64,000 nt of DNA, taken from positions 86,809,488 through 86,873,487 of the forward strand of contig NC_082692.2 of assembly GCF_949987515.2 (NCBI RefSeq), given 5' to 3'. Both the position numbers and the translations under genes were made by a program. Below, in pieces: positions 46,542 through 58,434 of this stretch (positions are counted from its first letter, which is position 1; each line of letters starts with the position of its first letter). The notes beneath the pieces were generated by a model. The model was not told where the DNA came from. It saw only the letters and a program-made list of their open reading frames with translations, and made no database searches. This stretch comes from Delphinus delphis (taxonomy: Eukaryota; Chordata; Mammalia; Artiodactyla; Delphinidae).

Positions 46542-47739
46542 CTTTCTCCCAGGCAGCTGAGTAGGCAGATAGAACTGATGGTTTGCTCACTACGTTTACT
46601 AATTTCTCCCCTTCTTAAAACAAAAACACTCCCTGTGCCGTGACCGTATGTCCTTAAATATTATCTTTTACTACAGAACCCCACAATATCACCAACGAAC
46701 ACCCAACTACGTTACTTTAGCCTTTGAATTAATGTGACTCTGCTTTTGGAAGCTCCATCTTTCCATACCAAGCCCTGGGGTTTGTGTGGTGCGTCTATGC
46801 GGGGGTCTGAACATGTGATCACCTGATTCTATGTATTTTATGGGAAGTCTTATCTCTGATTACAAAGAAACATTTACTCATTGTGGAAAATAAAATCTCC
46901 ATACTCATATGACTATATACAGCACACAATCAGCTTTTTGGAGTCCAAGGACCAGGTCCAAAGGGAACAACCACAGGCATGTTATGACGGCAATGTTGGC
47001 AGGTCCACAAAGTGCAAGATAACTGAAGGACGTATCCATACATGTGGCATCGAATAAGCTGGGGTCACATGCGTGTGATGAAACAGTATGCATTATTAAA
47101 GCTGAGGGGTTATCTGTGTAACTGTTGGAGGCCTGTGCACGACACAACGTAAAGAAAGCAAGCCCAAGAATGAGTACAGCAGGGTTTCACTGTGTAAAGA
47201 CAACGATCTAAAGAAGAAAAGAAACTAACATCCCGTGTGTGTGCGTGTGTTTCTTTTTCTCTCTATTCACAGACAAGAACATGTCCCAGGCTGAAACACA
47301 ACTTCCCTCAAACACAGGAGGAGGGAGAGGAGAGGAAGGTAGGTGGAGATCTACCTTTTTGTTTTAAAACTTCTACTGTCTCAGTGATTGTAGCAACAAC
47401 ACATAACTTTACGACCTGGGCAGTAGTAATTCAATAAAGGATGTTAGTTAAGAAGAGAACTGTATATTTTAATAAATATCGATAAAAAGGTCTCAGCACC
47501 TATCCCCTCCTATCCTTCAAGTGAGGTCACTGCCGGCCACTCGTGTGCAAATTCCCATTATTCTTTATGCCTACATTAACTAAAATAACTTTTTAAAACA
47601 AAATAAATTATATATATATACAAACATACACATATATAGTTCTGTTGTACGCCTGTTCACTTAATGAGGCTTCGACCCACTTTCCATGGACATGGGATCT
47701 GGCTGGCCAGAAACGTGACATCAAGGTGAGCACACAGAG
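46542..47739. other. Unassigned noncoding sequence
   Basis: No gene or repeat is recognised apart from a short GT run near 47235 and a TATATA stretch near 47610-47621. Confidence 0.5.
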
Positions 47740-47962
47740 AGTCAGATGGGGATGTGGATCCTGTCATCCGCAGCTGCCAGCTGTGAGACCCCAGATAAAG
47801 CCCTTCACCTGAGTCTCAGTGGCGTCAACTCTACAGTGGGAACAACGCTACCTGCTACTGCAGGGCTGTGGACAGAATTAAATGAAATGACCCATTAGGA
47901 TAATGAAGTTCCCTGCTTGATATATAGTAGGTACTCAACAAATGCCAACCACCACTAAGAAC
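47740..47962 (+). repeat. MIR SINE (left member of a head-to-head pair)
   Basis: Plus-strand MIR: 'ccagctgtgagaccccagat', 'cctgagtctcagtggcgtca', 'gctgtggacagaattaaatg', 'atatatagtaggtactcaac' and 'aaatgccaaccaccac'. The full length is represented, including the tail. Confidence 0.82.
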
Positions 47963-47969
47963 GACGTAG

Positions 47970-48230
47970 TATGAAAAATGTCACTGAATACTTGCTGTGT
48001 ACTAAAAACTCTTCTAAGAGCTTCTAAAATCTTGAGACATATTAACTCATTTAATCTGCACACAATTAATGAGACAGGCACCACAGTCCTCATTTCTCGG
48101 ACCACAAAACAAGTCCAGAGAAGTTAAGTAACCAGCCCAAGGCTACACAGCTAATTGTATCAGAGCTGGGCTCCCAACTCAAGCAGCTAGCTTACCCTTA
48201 TCCACTCCACACACTGCTGCTTAATGCTGA
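47970..48230 (-). repeat. MIR SINE (right member of the pair)
   Basis: Antisense MIR beginning right after the previous one: 'gaatacttgctgtgtactaa', 'catattaactcatttaatct', 'gtccagagaagttaagtaac', 'cagcccaaggctacacagct' and 'cagagctgggctcccaactc'. The two copies are tail to tail about 10 bases apart and form a large diverged inverted repeat. Confidence 0.88.
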
Positions 48231-49048
48231 GATTGTGGCAGGAGTTCACAGAAGTAAGTTCTTCTGCAGGAGCATCTGTGCGGACCATGTCACAACAAAT
48301 GAACCACACTAGCTAAAGCAGCCTCAGGCTAGCGGGTGATTTTCTCAGCACTGGTTCCCAGACCTTTTCACTTGGGTACACAGGTGTGCACTTACCCGGA
48401 CATCCCAAACTAGCCCACCTGGGACGTGCAGCACTCTCCCCCCATCTCTCCCCGTGTGTCCCACCAATTACACTCTACAAAGGAGACCCAACAGCCAGGA
48501 GATTCTCCTTCCCCCATAAGCACTTCCAGCATCCCAAACTAAATTGAACCAAATGGAGGGAAAAAAATGGCCCATGTAAAATAGGACAAGGTGGCCTCAA
48601 GTCTGCACCCACCTGAAACAGTCCTTCACTGGACCACCCCAGGAGTCTGCACCCCAAGGGGGCAGCCCTTGCCAGTGGCCAGGCGTAGCCCACACAAGCC
48701 AGCCCATCACTAGCTTATGATGGAATGAAAGGTCTCACGGATCCTGATCAGGAGAATCCTATGACCAGCTTATTAAACGTACAGGCGACCCCAATGTCAC
48801 ATAAAAATAACTTATTTCTAATCTGCACATCTAGCCATGTGTCTACCTCTTCCAGGACTCCCCTAAATTAAAAGCAAAGTGGCATTTCTGTCTCCTTAAA
48901 GGTCGAAAAGACCTCAAGTTCGAGCTCTGTCTCGTAGGTGGTCTGTAACATTAAACCATCAATTAGCTTTATACTTTCACTTTCAAGGCCACAGCAGTTC
49001 TTTTCTGTCTCTGACAAGGCCAGGACATTCCCTCTGTTTGGTGTAAAT
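48231..49048. other. Unassigned noncoding sequence
   Basis: No gene or repeat is recognised between the MIR pair and the purine tract. Confidence 0.5.
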
Positions 49049-49483
49049 GAAAAGAAAGAGAGGAAAGAAAGAAAGAAAGAAAAGGAAAGAAAGAAAGGAA
49101 GGAAGGAAGGAAAGAAAGAAAGGAAAGAAGGAAAGAAGGAAAGAAAGAAAGAAAGAAAGAGAAAGAAAGAAAGAAAAAGAAAGAAAGGAAGGAAGGAAGA
49201 TAGAAAGGAAGGAAGGGAGGAGGGAGGGAGGGAGGGAGACAGAAATAAAGGAAGGAAGGAAGGAAGACAGGAAGGAGGAAGGAAGGAAGGGAGGGAGGGA
49301 GGAATGAAGGGAGAGAGAGAGAGAGGAAGGGAGGGAGGAAGAAAGAAAAAGAAAGAAAGAGGGAGGGAGGGAGGGAGGGAGGGAGGAAGGGAGGGAGGAA
49401 GGGAGGGAGGGAGGGAGGGAGGAAGGAAGGAAGGAAGGAAGGAAGGAAGGAAGGAAGGAAGGAAGGAAGGAAGGAAGAAAAAG
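49049..49483 (+). repeat. 435-base polypurine tract (GAAA/GGAA/GGGA)n
   Basis: It is nearly pure purine: I count only five pyrimidines (T49201, C49240, T49246, C49268, T49305). The last 178 bases (49306-49483) have none. Composition shifts from GAAA/GGAA at the left through GGGA in the middle to a GGAA array at the right end. Long frames of Lys/Glu/Gly/Arg on one strand and Ser/Phe/Leu/Pro on the other are artefacts. Confidence 0.98.
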
Positions 49484-50665
49484 CAGGCCATTTATAACCC
49501 AAGAGTTTGCTTCAATGCTCTTAACGAGCAGAATCTGGCATCCTTGTTACAGAAGCATCTTCTGCGATAGCTACTGAACCTCAGGTATCTCGGGGGGGTG
49601 AAGTGAGGAAGGAGGGAAAAAAAGAAGGAAAAGAGAAAAAGAGCCACTTGTGCCAAGGAAACAGGATAATGGCAGATAGACCCATTTTGCTTAGGAGTTG
49701 AACTTGAGTGCCAACAAGACATTTTCCTCAATTAAGACGATGGCTACATGTTCAGCAGAAGTTACCAACTTTTATTTCTTAATTGGATGCTCCACTGAAT
49801 GGTGTGTGTGTGTGTGTGTAAGAAAATAAATACTCATTTAGGAAAAGAAGAAAAAATTATTGCTATGAAAACAACCTAGTGTTTAAAAACTTTTCTTAAA
49901 GGTCCTTTAAATATCTATTTCGAGACCTCTAGAGTTATTTTGTCTTGGATTCTAGCGTTACTTACAGGATGTCCTTAAAGAACATTTCAAGGCAGTTCCT
50001 CTAAAGCAAATACAGATACTATTTTGCATTCTTTCACTAACGTTGTGCATTCTTGTTTGGGCACCAAGCTAAGCAAAATGTTACATTAGATGCGTTCAAA
50101 CATCACTGACATGAACATCACTGACATGTGTTAACAAAAGCGGCTAATTATGCACAGAGCTGCCCGTGATCCTTTCAACTGGTGCAAGAGAGAGAGCACT
50201 TATTTTTTAAAACGTCCATTGAGTGAATTCTGCCATCCCACATCCTGAAAGGTGAGAGAAACTGCATGATTTTTCGTTTTATCTCCTCCTTTTGAAAGCT
50301 TTAACAAAAAATTATTTTCTCAAAATAAACTCTTTTTAATGAGTCCAGGCTGTGTCCACCTTTGAGAGAGAACATTTTCACTCTTGAGCTGGTTGGCATG
50401 GCAACACACAAGCAAATGCCCGACTCTAAACCAGTTTGGTTTCCCTTCTTGGCTCAAGGGTTTAAAGGAAAAATTAAGACAGTTGCTCTGTATTAGTCTT
50501 AGCAGTTTAGAGCTTAGGAATTCACGTTTTAAAGTTTCTGCTAGCAAACGGTATTAGAAAAACAGAGCAGGAACTGTCTCTGAAGCCATTTCTACCTGAT
50601 TTCTTCATCTTTATTCACATTTGCATTGTTTTTAGCTTAATGTTAATTCTATGAGGACGTTCATC
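49484..50665. other. Unassigned sequence with a short GT microsatellite
   Basis: A GT run lies at about 49801-49819. A 15-base direct duplication 'acatcactgacatg' lies near 50100-50128. There is no recognised gene. Confidence 0.55.
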
Positions 50666-50905
50666 TTTTTTAATATTGTAATTTTATTGGAGTATAGTTG
50701 ACTTACAATGTTATGTTAGTTTCAGGTGTACAGCAAAGTGATTCAGTTATACATATATTCATTTTTTTAAGATTTTTTCATATAGGGTATCAAAGAATAC
50801 TGACTGAGCAGAGTTCCCTGCACTACATAGTACGTCCTTTGTTGGTTATCTAAATATCTTATGTATAGTAGTGTGTGTATGTTCATCCCAAGCTCATTCA
50901 TCTAT
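50666..50905 (-). mobile_element. L1 3'-UTR end, minus strand
   Basis: The antisense cetartiodactyl L1 end: 'ttggagtatagttgacttac', 'ttagtttcaggtgtacagca', 'aagtgattcagttatacata', 'agagttccctgcactacata' and 'ttgttggttatctaaatatc'. It starts with a T-rich tail. 5'-truncated and moderately diverged. Confidence 0.88.
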
Positions 50906-53900
50906 TTTCAGCTTGTCATCTTTTCTCACTAATACAGCACAGAACACATATCTCAAACATTTTAGCACAAAGATAACAGTGAAAGGGTAAAATACATCTG
51001 TTTACTACGCTGGGCTGCAAACATCATCTCACTCATCATCCTGGGTGTGATCTGGGGGCAAGAAGCAATGAAGGCCTTTCCCAAGGCCTTTGTTTAGTGC
51101 TCTAAACGTGCATTTCCCTCCAAAGGAGCCCTCGGAAAGTCCTACCACGAATTCTGGCTTCACTGACAACTTGGTTTGATAAACAACAGAATTATTTCCC
51201 GGAACAGGCATAAAAATTCCATGGCAACAACAGTGGCTAAACATTCATCTAAAAACATGACACACTCAAAATAAAAGGGGGTGAAGGCATCTTCCAGAAC
51301 TTAGTTGCTCTTGATTTCATGCTGTTAAACGTGGGTCCTACAGGTGCGAAGACCGAAGTCAATGAGGGGACAGAGGTGGCCAATGTCAAACATTTTCCAA
51401 ATATGGTGGCAAAGCCTGCAGCTTCGTAAGCAAAGACCACAACTGTTAAACGAAACTCATACTCTATCTCACAGAAACGGAGTTAACCAGAGAAGACACA
51501 ACTTCCTATATCTTACTGCTAAACATGACTAAAAACAATGTTTTCTTAAAATATAAAGTCTGGAATTCATAAATGTAGGAGATTTTTTTTAAAGTTTAGT
51601 TTATAAAACCCAACGTGGTATATCAAAAATTGAACTCTTGATTTTCTTAGGATCTCATTATATTTATATTGCTTCCCGATAAAGGAACTCTACTCCTAAG
51701 CTCCCCCCGGCACCAGGAGATACGTCTATTTTCAGCTGGTGCTATTCCTGTATGGACAGCTGGTAGATTCCACCTGTCCACAGGAGGTGTTGTCAAAGTC
51801 TCAAATGTCCCCAAGACCTCATGACATACTGCCACCTGCCTTGAAGGCTTCTAATGTTAGACTTCCTACAGTTTTACCCTCAGAAGCTGGTCATGTGACT
51901 TGAAAATCTATTTCCAAGTCACCAGGCATCGGGCCAGGCCCCAAGAACACTACAAATCCAGGGCTCAACCGATGTGGCCCTGCTCTCAGGACCTGACACT
52001 CAAGCAGGACCCGCCTTAGTCCCTCCATCATGAAGTCAATTTCCCAGGGGGCCCTCCTCCTCAGGAGAGCCCAACAGAGGCTGAATTCAGAAGCCATAGT
52101 GGGTATAGCTGACAAACTGCCCCACAGAAAACACCAAAAAAAGCATCCACATCAGACACCAGGCAGATACACATTTCCTCAACGTGTAGTGAGGGGAACT
52201 CACCCTGCACACCAAAGCTTTGCACATAGAAGCAAGTTAGGCTTCCAAAGGCTGGACCTGGGTCCCCTTTGTAGTTAGTCCATTATGACGCCAGTGACCG
52301 CTAATGAATGCCCTCCCTCTGCTGGTGGCCTGCAGAGTCCATGAACTTCGCCTCAGGCGGAAGTTCATAAGCGGAGAGTTGACAGGGAGTGGAGCTTAAT
52401 TTTTGTCAATACAGTCATATATCCTAATAGATCTGACTCCATTCTTCGGCCAGAGGCTGGGGCTCACATGGGCCATCAACAGGGCATAATGTCAGAAAAA
52501 AACATCTGCTGCTAACGTGGAACGTACAGTTCTTTCCTCCACGGAATGTTTCCAAACTGCTGGCCACTGCCTTTCAGTGAGCCATGAAATCAACCCACTC
52601 GGTGGCAGACAGCATTAGAAGAGAAAGAATAAAATAGAAATACCAGACAGCTCTGCATGTCCTGAGGATAAATATCTCTCACGAACTTCTTCCTCGATTT
52701 TTAGACACATATACCAGGACCTGCTCACGTTAGTGAGTGCTGCACCGAGTTGTATATAAGCATATTTCTTGCCAAAAAAGTTTGCAAAATGCTCTTTCAA
52801 AGAGCAGGATAGCAGGAGAGGCTGCTGGGGCAGGACTTACGTATCTATGGGCTGCATCGATGGACAAACGGGCACACTATACACAGCTACAACTGGAATG
52901 CATAAAGATAGTACAGATTTTCAAGAATTTATAAAAACAAAACTGTATCGAAGACGCATTCCCTGATGTCTGGCCTATTACACTATTACTCACCTTTCTG
53001 CCTCTGAAATTCTTTACCAGTGATGAAATTATTCCTCCCTGTGGTGGACTCAAACTTCTAAGAGCTCCTTCATCCCTCCACCAACCAAACTCAAGCGCCT
53101 GCACAAAGTGTAGCTCAGACTGGCACATGGCAGCAGTGGGCAAGGTGAAGTCTGGAGCGTTTGACCTTATTGGAGGTGGCATAAAAGGACCCGAGGGACA
53201 GGATGCGCAAGGCATCCCACTGTCAATCTCCAACTTGTCTGACTGCCTCTAGGGGACAGAGTCAATCTGGGCCTAAGTGTTTCGAACACCATTTGGTAAA
53301 ATAAGTGTTATCTACATGTAACATACCTACACGAAGTGTACGTCTCGGTGCGTATGCACAGCCTGAGCACATTCACTGACCATATCCAGACGAAGAACAG
53401 GACGGGACCAGCACTCCAGAAGCCCTCCTGGGGCCTATTCCCAGTCACCATCCTCACTTCTAACCCCACAGGATAATTCTGCTCTTAATCAAAGAGAAAG
53501 CAAGGTTCAGGCTCAGAGTCTTCCCCAAGCAACAGTATCTAGATGAAACTGACCAACTCTACACTTTTACGGTATTTATTTTTACTGTCACCTTCTGTTT
53601 ACAGCACATGAAATGGCTTTCCACTTGCAATCATGACATAGGTTTCCTTTTAAAATAAATCTAGGCGAAACAAAAGCTTTAAGGACAATATGAAGTGTTG
53701 AACAAAACAGGTGGTATATGAAAGGCGAAAACTGAGCAGGTGGTATACAGCTGACTCGAGTTTGCGAAATGCTTGTCCAGGTTTGCCGATCAGCGTGAAA
53801 TGCTAAACTGGCTTAACTGACTATACCACACCCTGATTTTCCAAGGAGGATGGTGGATTCTCTCTCTGTTGCAGGGTCTATCAGAAGGACTAATTTCCTC

Positions 53901-53949
53901 TCTTACATAGTCTTGAAACAGTTTCACATCAGCACTCCCTGGAGATGAT
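50906..53949. other. Unassigned sequence with a possible ancient repeat near 51925-52005
   Basis: About 51925-52005 ('caggcatcgggccaggcccc', 'gctctcaggacctgacactc') resembles the start of the unnamed repeat at 22375 and 33375. An imperfect 28-base palindrome lies at 52341-52368. No exon is recognised; frames up to 118 codons have no familiar protein content. Confidence 0.45.
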
Positions 53950-53963
53950 ACGATGTTATTTTT

Positions 53964-54167
53964 TTATTTTTTTTTTCCGGTACGCGGGCCTCTCACTGTT
54001 CTGGCCTCTCTCTTGCGGAGCACAGGCTCCGGACGCGCAGGCTCAGTGGCCATGGCTCATGGGCCCAGCCGCTCCGCGGCATGTGGGATCTTCCCGGACC
54101 AGGGCACGAACCCGTGTCCCCTGCATCGGCAGGCAGACTCTCAACCACTGCGCCACCAGGGAAGCCC
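53964..54167 (-). mobile_element. CHR-type SINE (short form) with target-site duplication
   Basis: A minus-strand copy with a T-rich tail interrupted by one A, 'ccggtacgcgggcctctcac' and the head 'caccagggaagccc'. The target copy ACGATGTTATTTTT is exact at 53950-53963 and 54168-54181. A few single-base differences from the other copies, including a lost base in 'gcctctctcttgcgg'. Confidence 0.96.
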
Positions 54168-54181
54168 ACGATGTTATTTTT

Positions 54182-56422
54182 ATAACCGTTCTGACTTGTA
54201 CTTCTCACACGCATCACGCTTGAAAAAAAAAAAAAAAAGACTGGACTAAGCTGATTCCGAATGAAAAGAAACATCGATTTTTCTCTTCTTAAATCTCTAC
54301 TATTTTAAGTTTTAAAAGATCACTTGGAATTGGGATCAATTACAACAAAAGGCCACAAACAGATCACATTGAATGCCTTTAGTGTTTTAATAATGGCAAA
54401 AAATAACAAACCCTTACATGGACTTAACTTTCAAACAAACTGAAGAAGAAAGGAAAAATATCATTGCAATGGAAAAAGCAACTTCCTTCCCTGGCCTCTT
54501 CTCTCTGAATTAGTGTAATTCCCTGTACGTTCTGTTAAATCTAGTAAATTTAAGCAGAGGAGACTCTCTGAATTTCACTTTTAAAATGTACTTAACGTGT
54601 CAGGCAAATTAACCTAATCTTACCTATGAATAGGCTTCGCAGGTAATTCAATAACCTTGTCAAAACAAAGATTTCCTTGCCTGCACTTTACGTAATACCA
54701 CCTGCCCAAAGGATTCTCCTTTCATTTCTCACGAAGTGTAAACAGAGGTTATTAAGCAGGGACTACATTTGAAACAGCTTAAAACTTCATCTGATTTGTC
54801 TTGGGTCTCCAATGAGCGGCTCATACAAAATAAAGACGAAATCTCACAAGCAACTCATGTGAAGTCAATGTATTCAGGCATATACACTTACTCACAGATT
54901 CATATATATGTATACTCATACACGGACTCATATAGATACATACAGTTTTCACAAGCTCTCGAAGCAGTCCTAAAACAAATCTTATTTGTCAAAACACGGT
55001 CTACTAAAGGTTTGTGGCTAATAAAAGTTTAAGCGTGGTTTAGAACTTGATGAAAACGCAGATACCAAGGTTAAGGTAACGTTTCTCTGAAAATGATTCA
55101 GCCCAATGCGGCATTTAATGTCCTTCCTCTATCTGATCATGTTTCCCTCTGCCTCTTCGTATACCAAAGCAATCAGTCCTTCAGATACCAAGATGCTGAT
55201 CAGGGCAGCTGAACGGAGAAATTATAAACTTCACCAACTTTGTTACCACCATCATTAGTCCTTTAAAAGGAAAGGGGAAAGGAGATCTTTTTGCTAGCTT
55301 TCAATCTTCCCTTTCAGTCACCAAAGAAAATTAAGATGTTGTTCCATTGATAGTGAGTTTCCAGCTTTCAGTAAAAATATGACATATTTTTTTCTTGCTT
55401 GATTCTCTCTTCTCAAGTTCCTTTATCACCAGCAATTCTATTCCAAGCCCCCAACATATGTTAATATTACCCCACCCCAAGGTTCCTATAAGCACACTGA
55501 CTCTTGCAGGTATTTCAGAGAAGGATACAAAGTATCTGAAATCCACTAACATGGCTGTAAAAAATCATACATCATCCTGTTTTACTTGTGCTCCTACCAT
55601 CTCATTTAAGCTAGGGTTTAGAGCAAGTAATATTATGTGTTCCACATGCAATTTCCATGTCTCATCAGATTCTAACAAGTAGGCCATTGTACCCTGTGAT
55701 TAAGCAAACTGATTAAAGTTTTTTCAAGACACTGCTTACTACCCGTAAGGTTTTCTATTTTCATCTTTACCGTTTACCGTATTTCTCAATTTTTCTACGT
55801 TGGTGTATTGCACTGACATCAATTTATAAATGTTACCCTAAAGAGAAGTTGACGTGAGCTGCCATCTTAAGGGAAGATTTTGTTCAAAGAAATACAAACT
55901 CCACAGTTTCAAGAAAATCCCAATATTCCTCATGAGTCGATATAAAAACGGAAATCGTAATCGGTTCAGGCACTTTAAAAATAGCTGATATTAAACATGA
56001 ATTGTTTGACTTTATTTTTAGAACACTGAAGTCAGCACATATGCAATGAATTACCAGGTTCACACTAACATGTAAACTAAGAATTATTCCTGATTGATCA
56101 ATTACCGTGATTTATATGGCCTTAGGAGGTGATAGCTGTTTCTCCATCCAGATTCAAAGGGTCACTAATTAAAGAAAAGAAATCTAAAACAGATTAAAAT
56201 TATCTATTCACAACTGTAATTTGGGGTTTATGAAACTGTACCATAAAACCGTCATCAAAGCACTGGCTTGTTAGAAGGTCCTTCCAGCCCAGCCTCTACA
56301 GAATGACAAGAAACAACACCAGCGAAGCTAACCACCTGGGGAGTGTTTATTCTGGAGCCAAATTTACAGTTTTCAGACACGTGCATTATATTCTTTATTG
56401 TAGCGACGTTATGATACACGTA
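54182..56422. other. Unassigned AT-rich noncoding sequence
   Basis: No recognised gene or repeat. A run of 16-17 A lies near 54222-54238, and an ATAT/ATACAT-rich stretch near 54895-54945. Confidence 0.5.
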
Positions 56423-56855
56423 CAGGCAGACCTCGTTTTATTGCGCTTCACCTTTCTTGCGCTTCGAAGATTACTGCATTTCTTACAAATGGAAGGTCTG
56501 TGGCAACGCTGCGTCAGGCAAGTCTATTGGCACCGTTTTCAATAGCATTCTTGCTTCGTGTCTGTCACATTTTGATAATCTGCAACATTTCAAACTTCTT
56601 CCTGCTTGTATTTCTTACGGTGATCTGTGATCAGTGATGTTTGGCATTTTTTAACAATAAAGTGTTTTTAAATTAAGGTCTGTTACATTTTTTTTTAGAC
56701 AGAATGTTGCTGTACACAACAGACTACAGTGTAGTATAAACATCACTTTTATATGCACTGGCAAACCAAAACAATTCATGTGACGCCTTTTATCGTGATA
56801 TGTGCTGTACTGCAGTGGTCTAAAACTGGACCCACAGTATCTCCAAGGTGTGCCT
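56423..56855. mobile_element. Tigger-type (pogo/Tc1-mariner) non-autonomous DNA transposon
   Basis: Both termini are visible. The left end is 'caggcagacctcgttttatt'. The right end, 'tatctccaaggtgtgcct', is complementary in type to the Tigger1 terminus CAGGCATACCTCGGAGATA. Internal matches include 'ggaaggtctgtggcaacgct', 'gtgatctgtgatcagtgatg' and 'taaacatcacttttatatgc'. A TA dinucleotide precedes the left end (56421-56422) and the right end runs into TA. At about 430 bp it lacks the transposase region and so is an internally deleted, dead copy. Confidence 0.88.
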
Positions 56856-56861
56856 AAATGG

Positions 56862-57010
56862 TGTCCATAATTTACAGAAGAAAGCCATGCTCAGAGGTGA
56901 GGAGAAACTTGTCCAAGGTCGCAAGGCTAGCGATGGTAGAATTAAAATTCAAAACCGGGTGTGATTCCAGAGTCTGTGACTGCTAACCACTCTATACAGC
57001 TGACTGCCTT
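56862..57010 (-). repeat. MIR SINE fragment
   Basis: Antisense MIR right after the Tigger element: 'gtccataatttacagaagaa', 'gctcagaggtgaggagaaac', 'ttgtccaaggtcgcaaggct' and 'ctgtgactgctaaccactct'. Order preserved. Confidence 0.75.
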
Positions 57011-58191
57011 TCTCAGGGCCCTAGTATCAGCTACCGTCCTCTGTCCATCAGTCTGACATGGAAACTCCCCAGAGCCAGGGACCACATATGAGCTCTCTAG
57101 GCATCTTGGCCTATCTCAGTATTAGGGAGAATACAACTCACCTCCAACAAGTAGAACACATGCCTGCTGATGGTTTCTCTTCCACTGTGAGCCTGAGAAC
57201 TCACACAACATGAAGATTTTCAACAAGCCACGACCAGAGATCACTCTATATAATGCATCCCCCTCCCGATTTTTAAAATAAACACCGAATAGGAGTTGTA
57301 TGTGTCTGGCTAACAAATTCTCAAATCGACGTGTGTAGAAACATGAATGTCCTAGTAACAATCATTCCAGGAAAAGAACAAACACTGCCTTCTTTGGACA
57401 GTGACTGCCAGCAACTTCTAATCCACCCCAGAGTTTCTCCAGATAGTGAAAAATAAAACATAAATATATTTAGCTCATTTTTAAAAAAACAGACTGGCAC
57501 GTCTCTTTGGGGAGGTGGCAAGTGGCTAAGAAAGCAAACACTCTTAGGCTTTCAGTTCTCTTGGTCCCCGAGAGCTGTCAAGTGACTCATGAGGAGTAGC
57601 AGGAAAAGAGGAAGTGATGAAAGATGGAAATTAAGAGAATCAAAAGAGCCAAAAAGGAAGCAGGGAGCGCTAGCTACCCTCAGGAGAAGAGAGATGGGAC
57701 CCAGACTGTCTGCAGTTCAAATGACTGTCAAAATAGACACAGACAAATAGACCAAACAGAAGAGCCAAAGGTCTTCTTGGAGCAACGTGGCACTCTGTGT
57801 GGCCGAGAACCCCATCCCTGCTGCCCTCCCCCAGAGGCTCATGGGAATCATTCATCACCATTGCACGAAATCGTGCTGTTGCAGCTTCCCACCCTGGGGT
57901 ACTGGGAGTTTTCAGTGAAAGTGGCGTAATTGCAAATCAGCGCTTGCAGCCGCCAGTCCACCTGAGTCTTCCACGTGTCATTCCCAGTGACAATTCCTAA
58001 TCTAACTCTCCCTGCTCCTGTTCCCAGCCCCCTCATCTATAGGCCCCCTGCTTAGTTTTTGTTTTCAACATGATGTGGACCTACTGCTTTCAAAGGTTCT
58101 CCCAGGGCCTCTCCCACACCGCTTATTTTACATATACTTCATTGTTGATAATTTAAGTCAGACCATTCCAAACATACCTTTCAAGTCCGAT
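57011..58191. other. Unassigned noncoding sequence
   Basis: No gene or named repeat is recognised. Overlapping short frames on both strands near 57620-58030. Confidence 0.5.
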
Positions 58192-58204
58192 AAAAGTGCA
58201 CCTA

Positions 58205-58394
58205 GGGCTTCCCTGGTGGCGCAGTGCTTGGGAGTCCGCCTGCCCATGCAGGGGACACGGGTTCGTGCCCCGGTCCGGCAAGATCCCACGTGCTGCGGAG
58301 CGGCTGGGCCCGTGAGCCATGGCCGCTGAGCCTGCGCGTCTGGAGCCTGTGCTCCGCACTGCGAGAGGCCGCGGCAGTGAGAGGCCCGCGTACC

Positions 58395-58421
<27 letters not shown>
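58205..58421 (+). mobile_element. CHR-type SINE (short form) with exact target-site duplication and long poly-A
   Basis: A complete copy with head GGGCTTCCCTGGTGGCGCAG, B-box-like GGGTTCGTGCC and the CCGCGTACCGC end. It is followed by 29 A (counting the A's shared with the target copy). Target copy AAAAGTGCACCTA is exact at 58192-58204 and 58422-58434. An uninterrupted tail and exact target copies suggest this is among the younger insertions here. Confidence 0.97.
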
Positions 58422-58427
<6 letters not shown>

Positions 58428-58434
58428 GCACCTA

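Noticed and set aside
46285..46590. Minus-strand frame with Thr/His/Cys/Ala repeats
   Set aside because: It is a translation of the GT/GC alternating tract.
48868..49570. Open frames of about 180-210 codons on both strands
   Set aside because: They translate the polypurine tract (Lys/Glu/Gly/Arg on one strand, Ser/Phe/Leu/Pro on the other) and are absent outside it.
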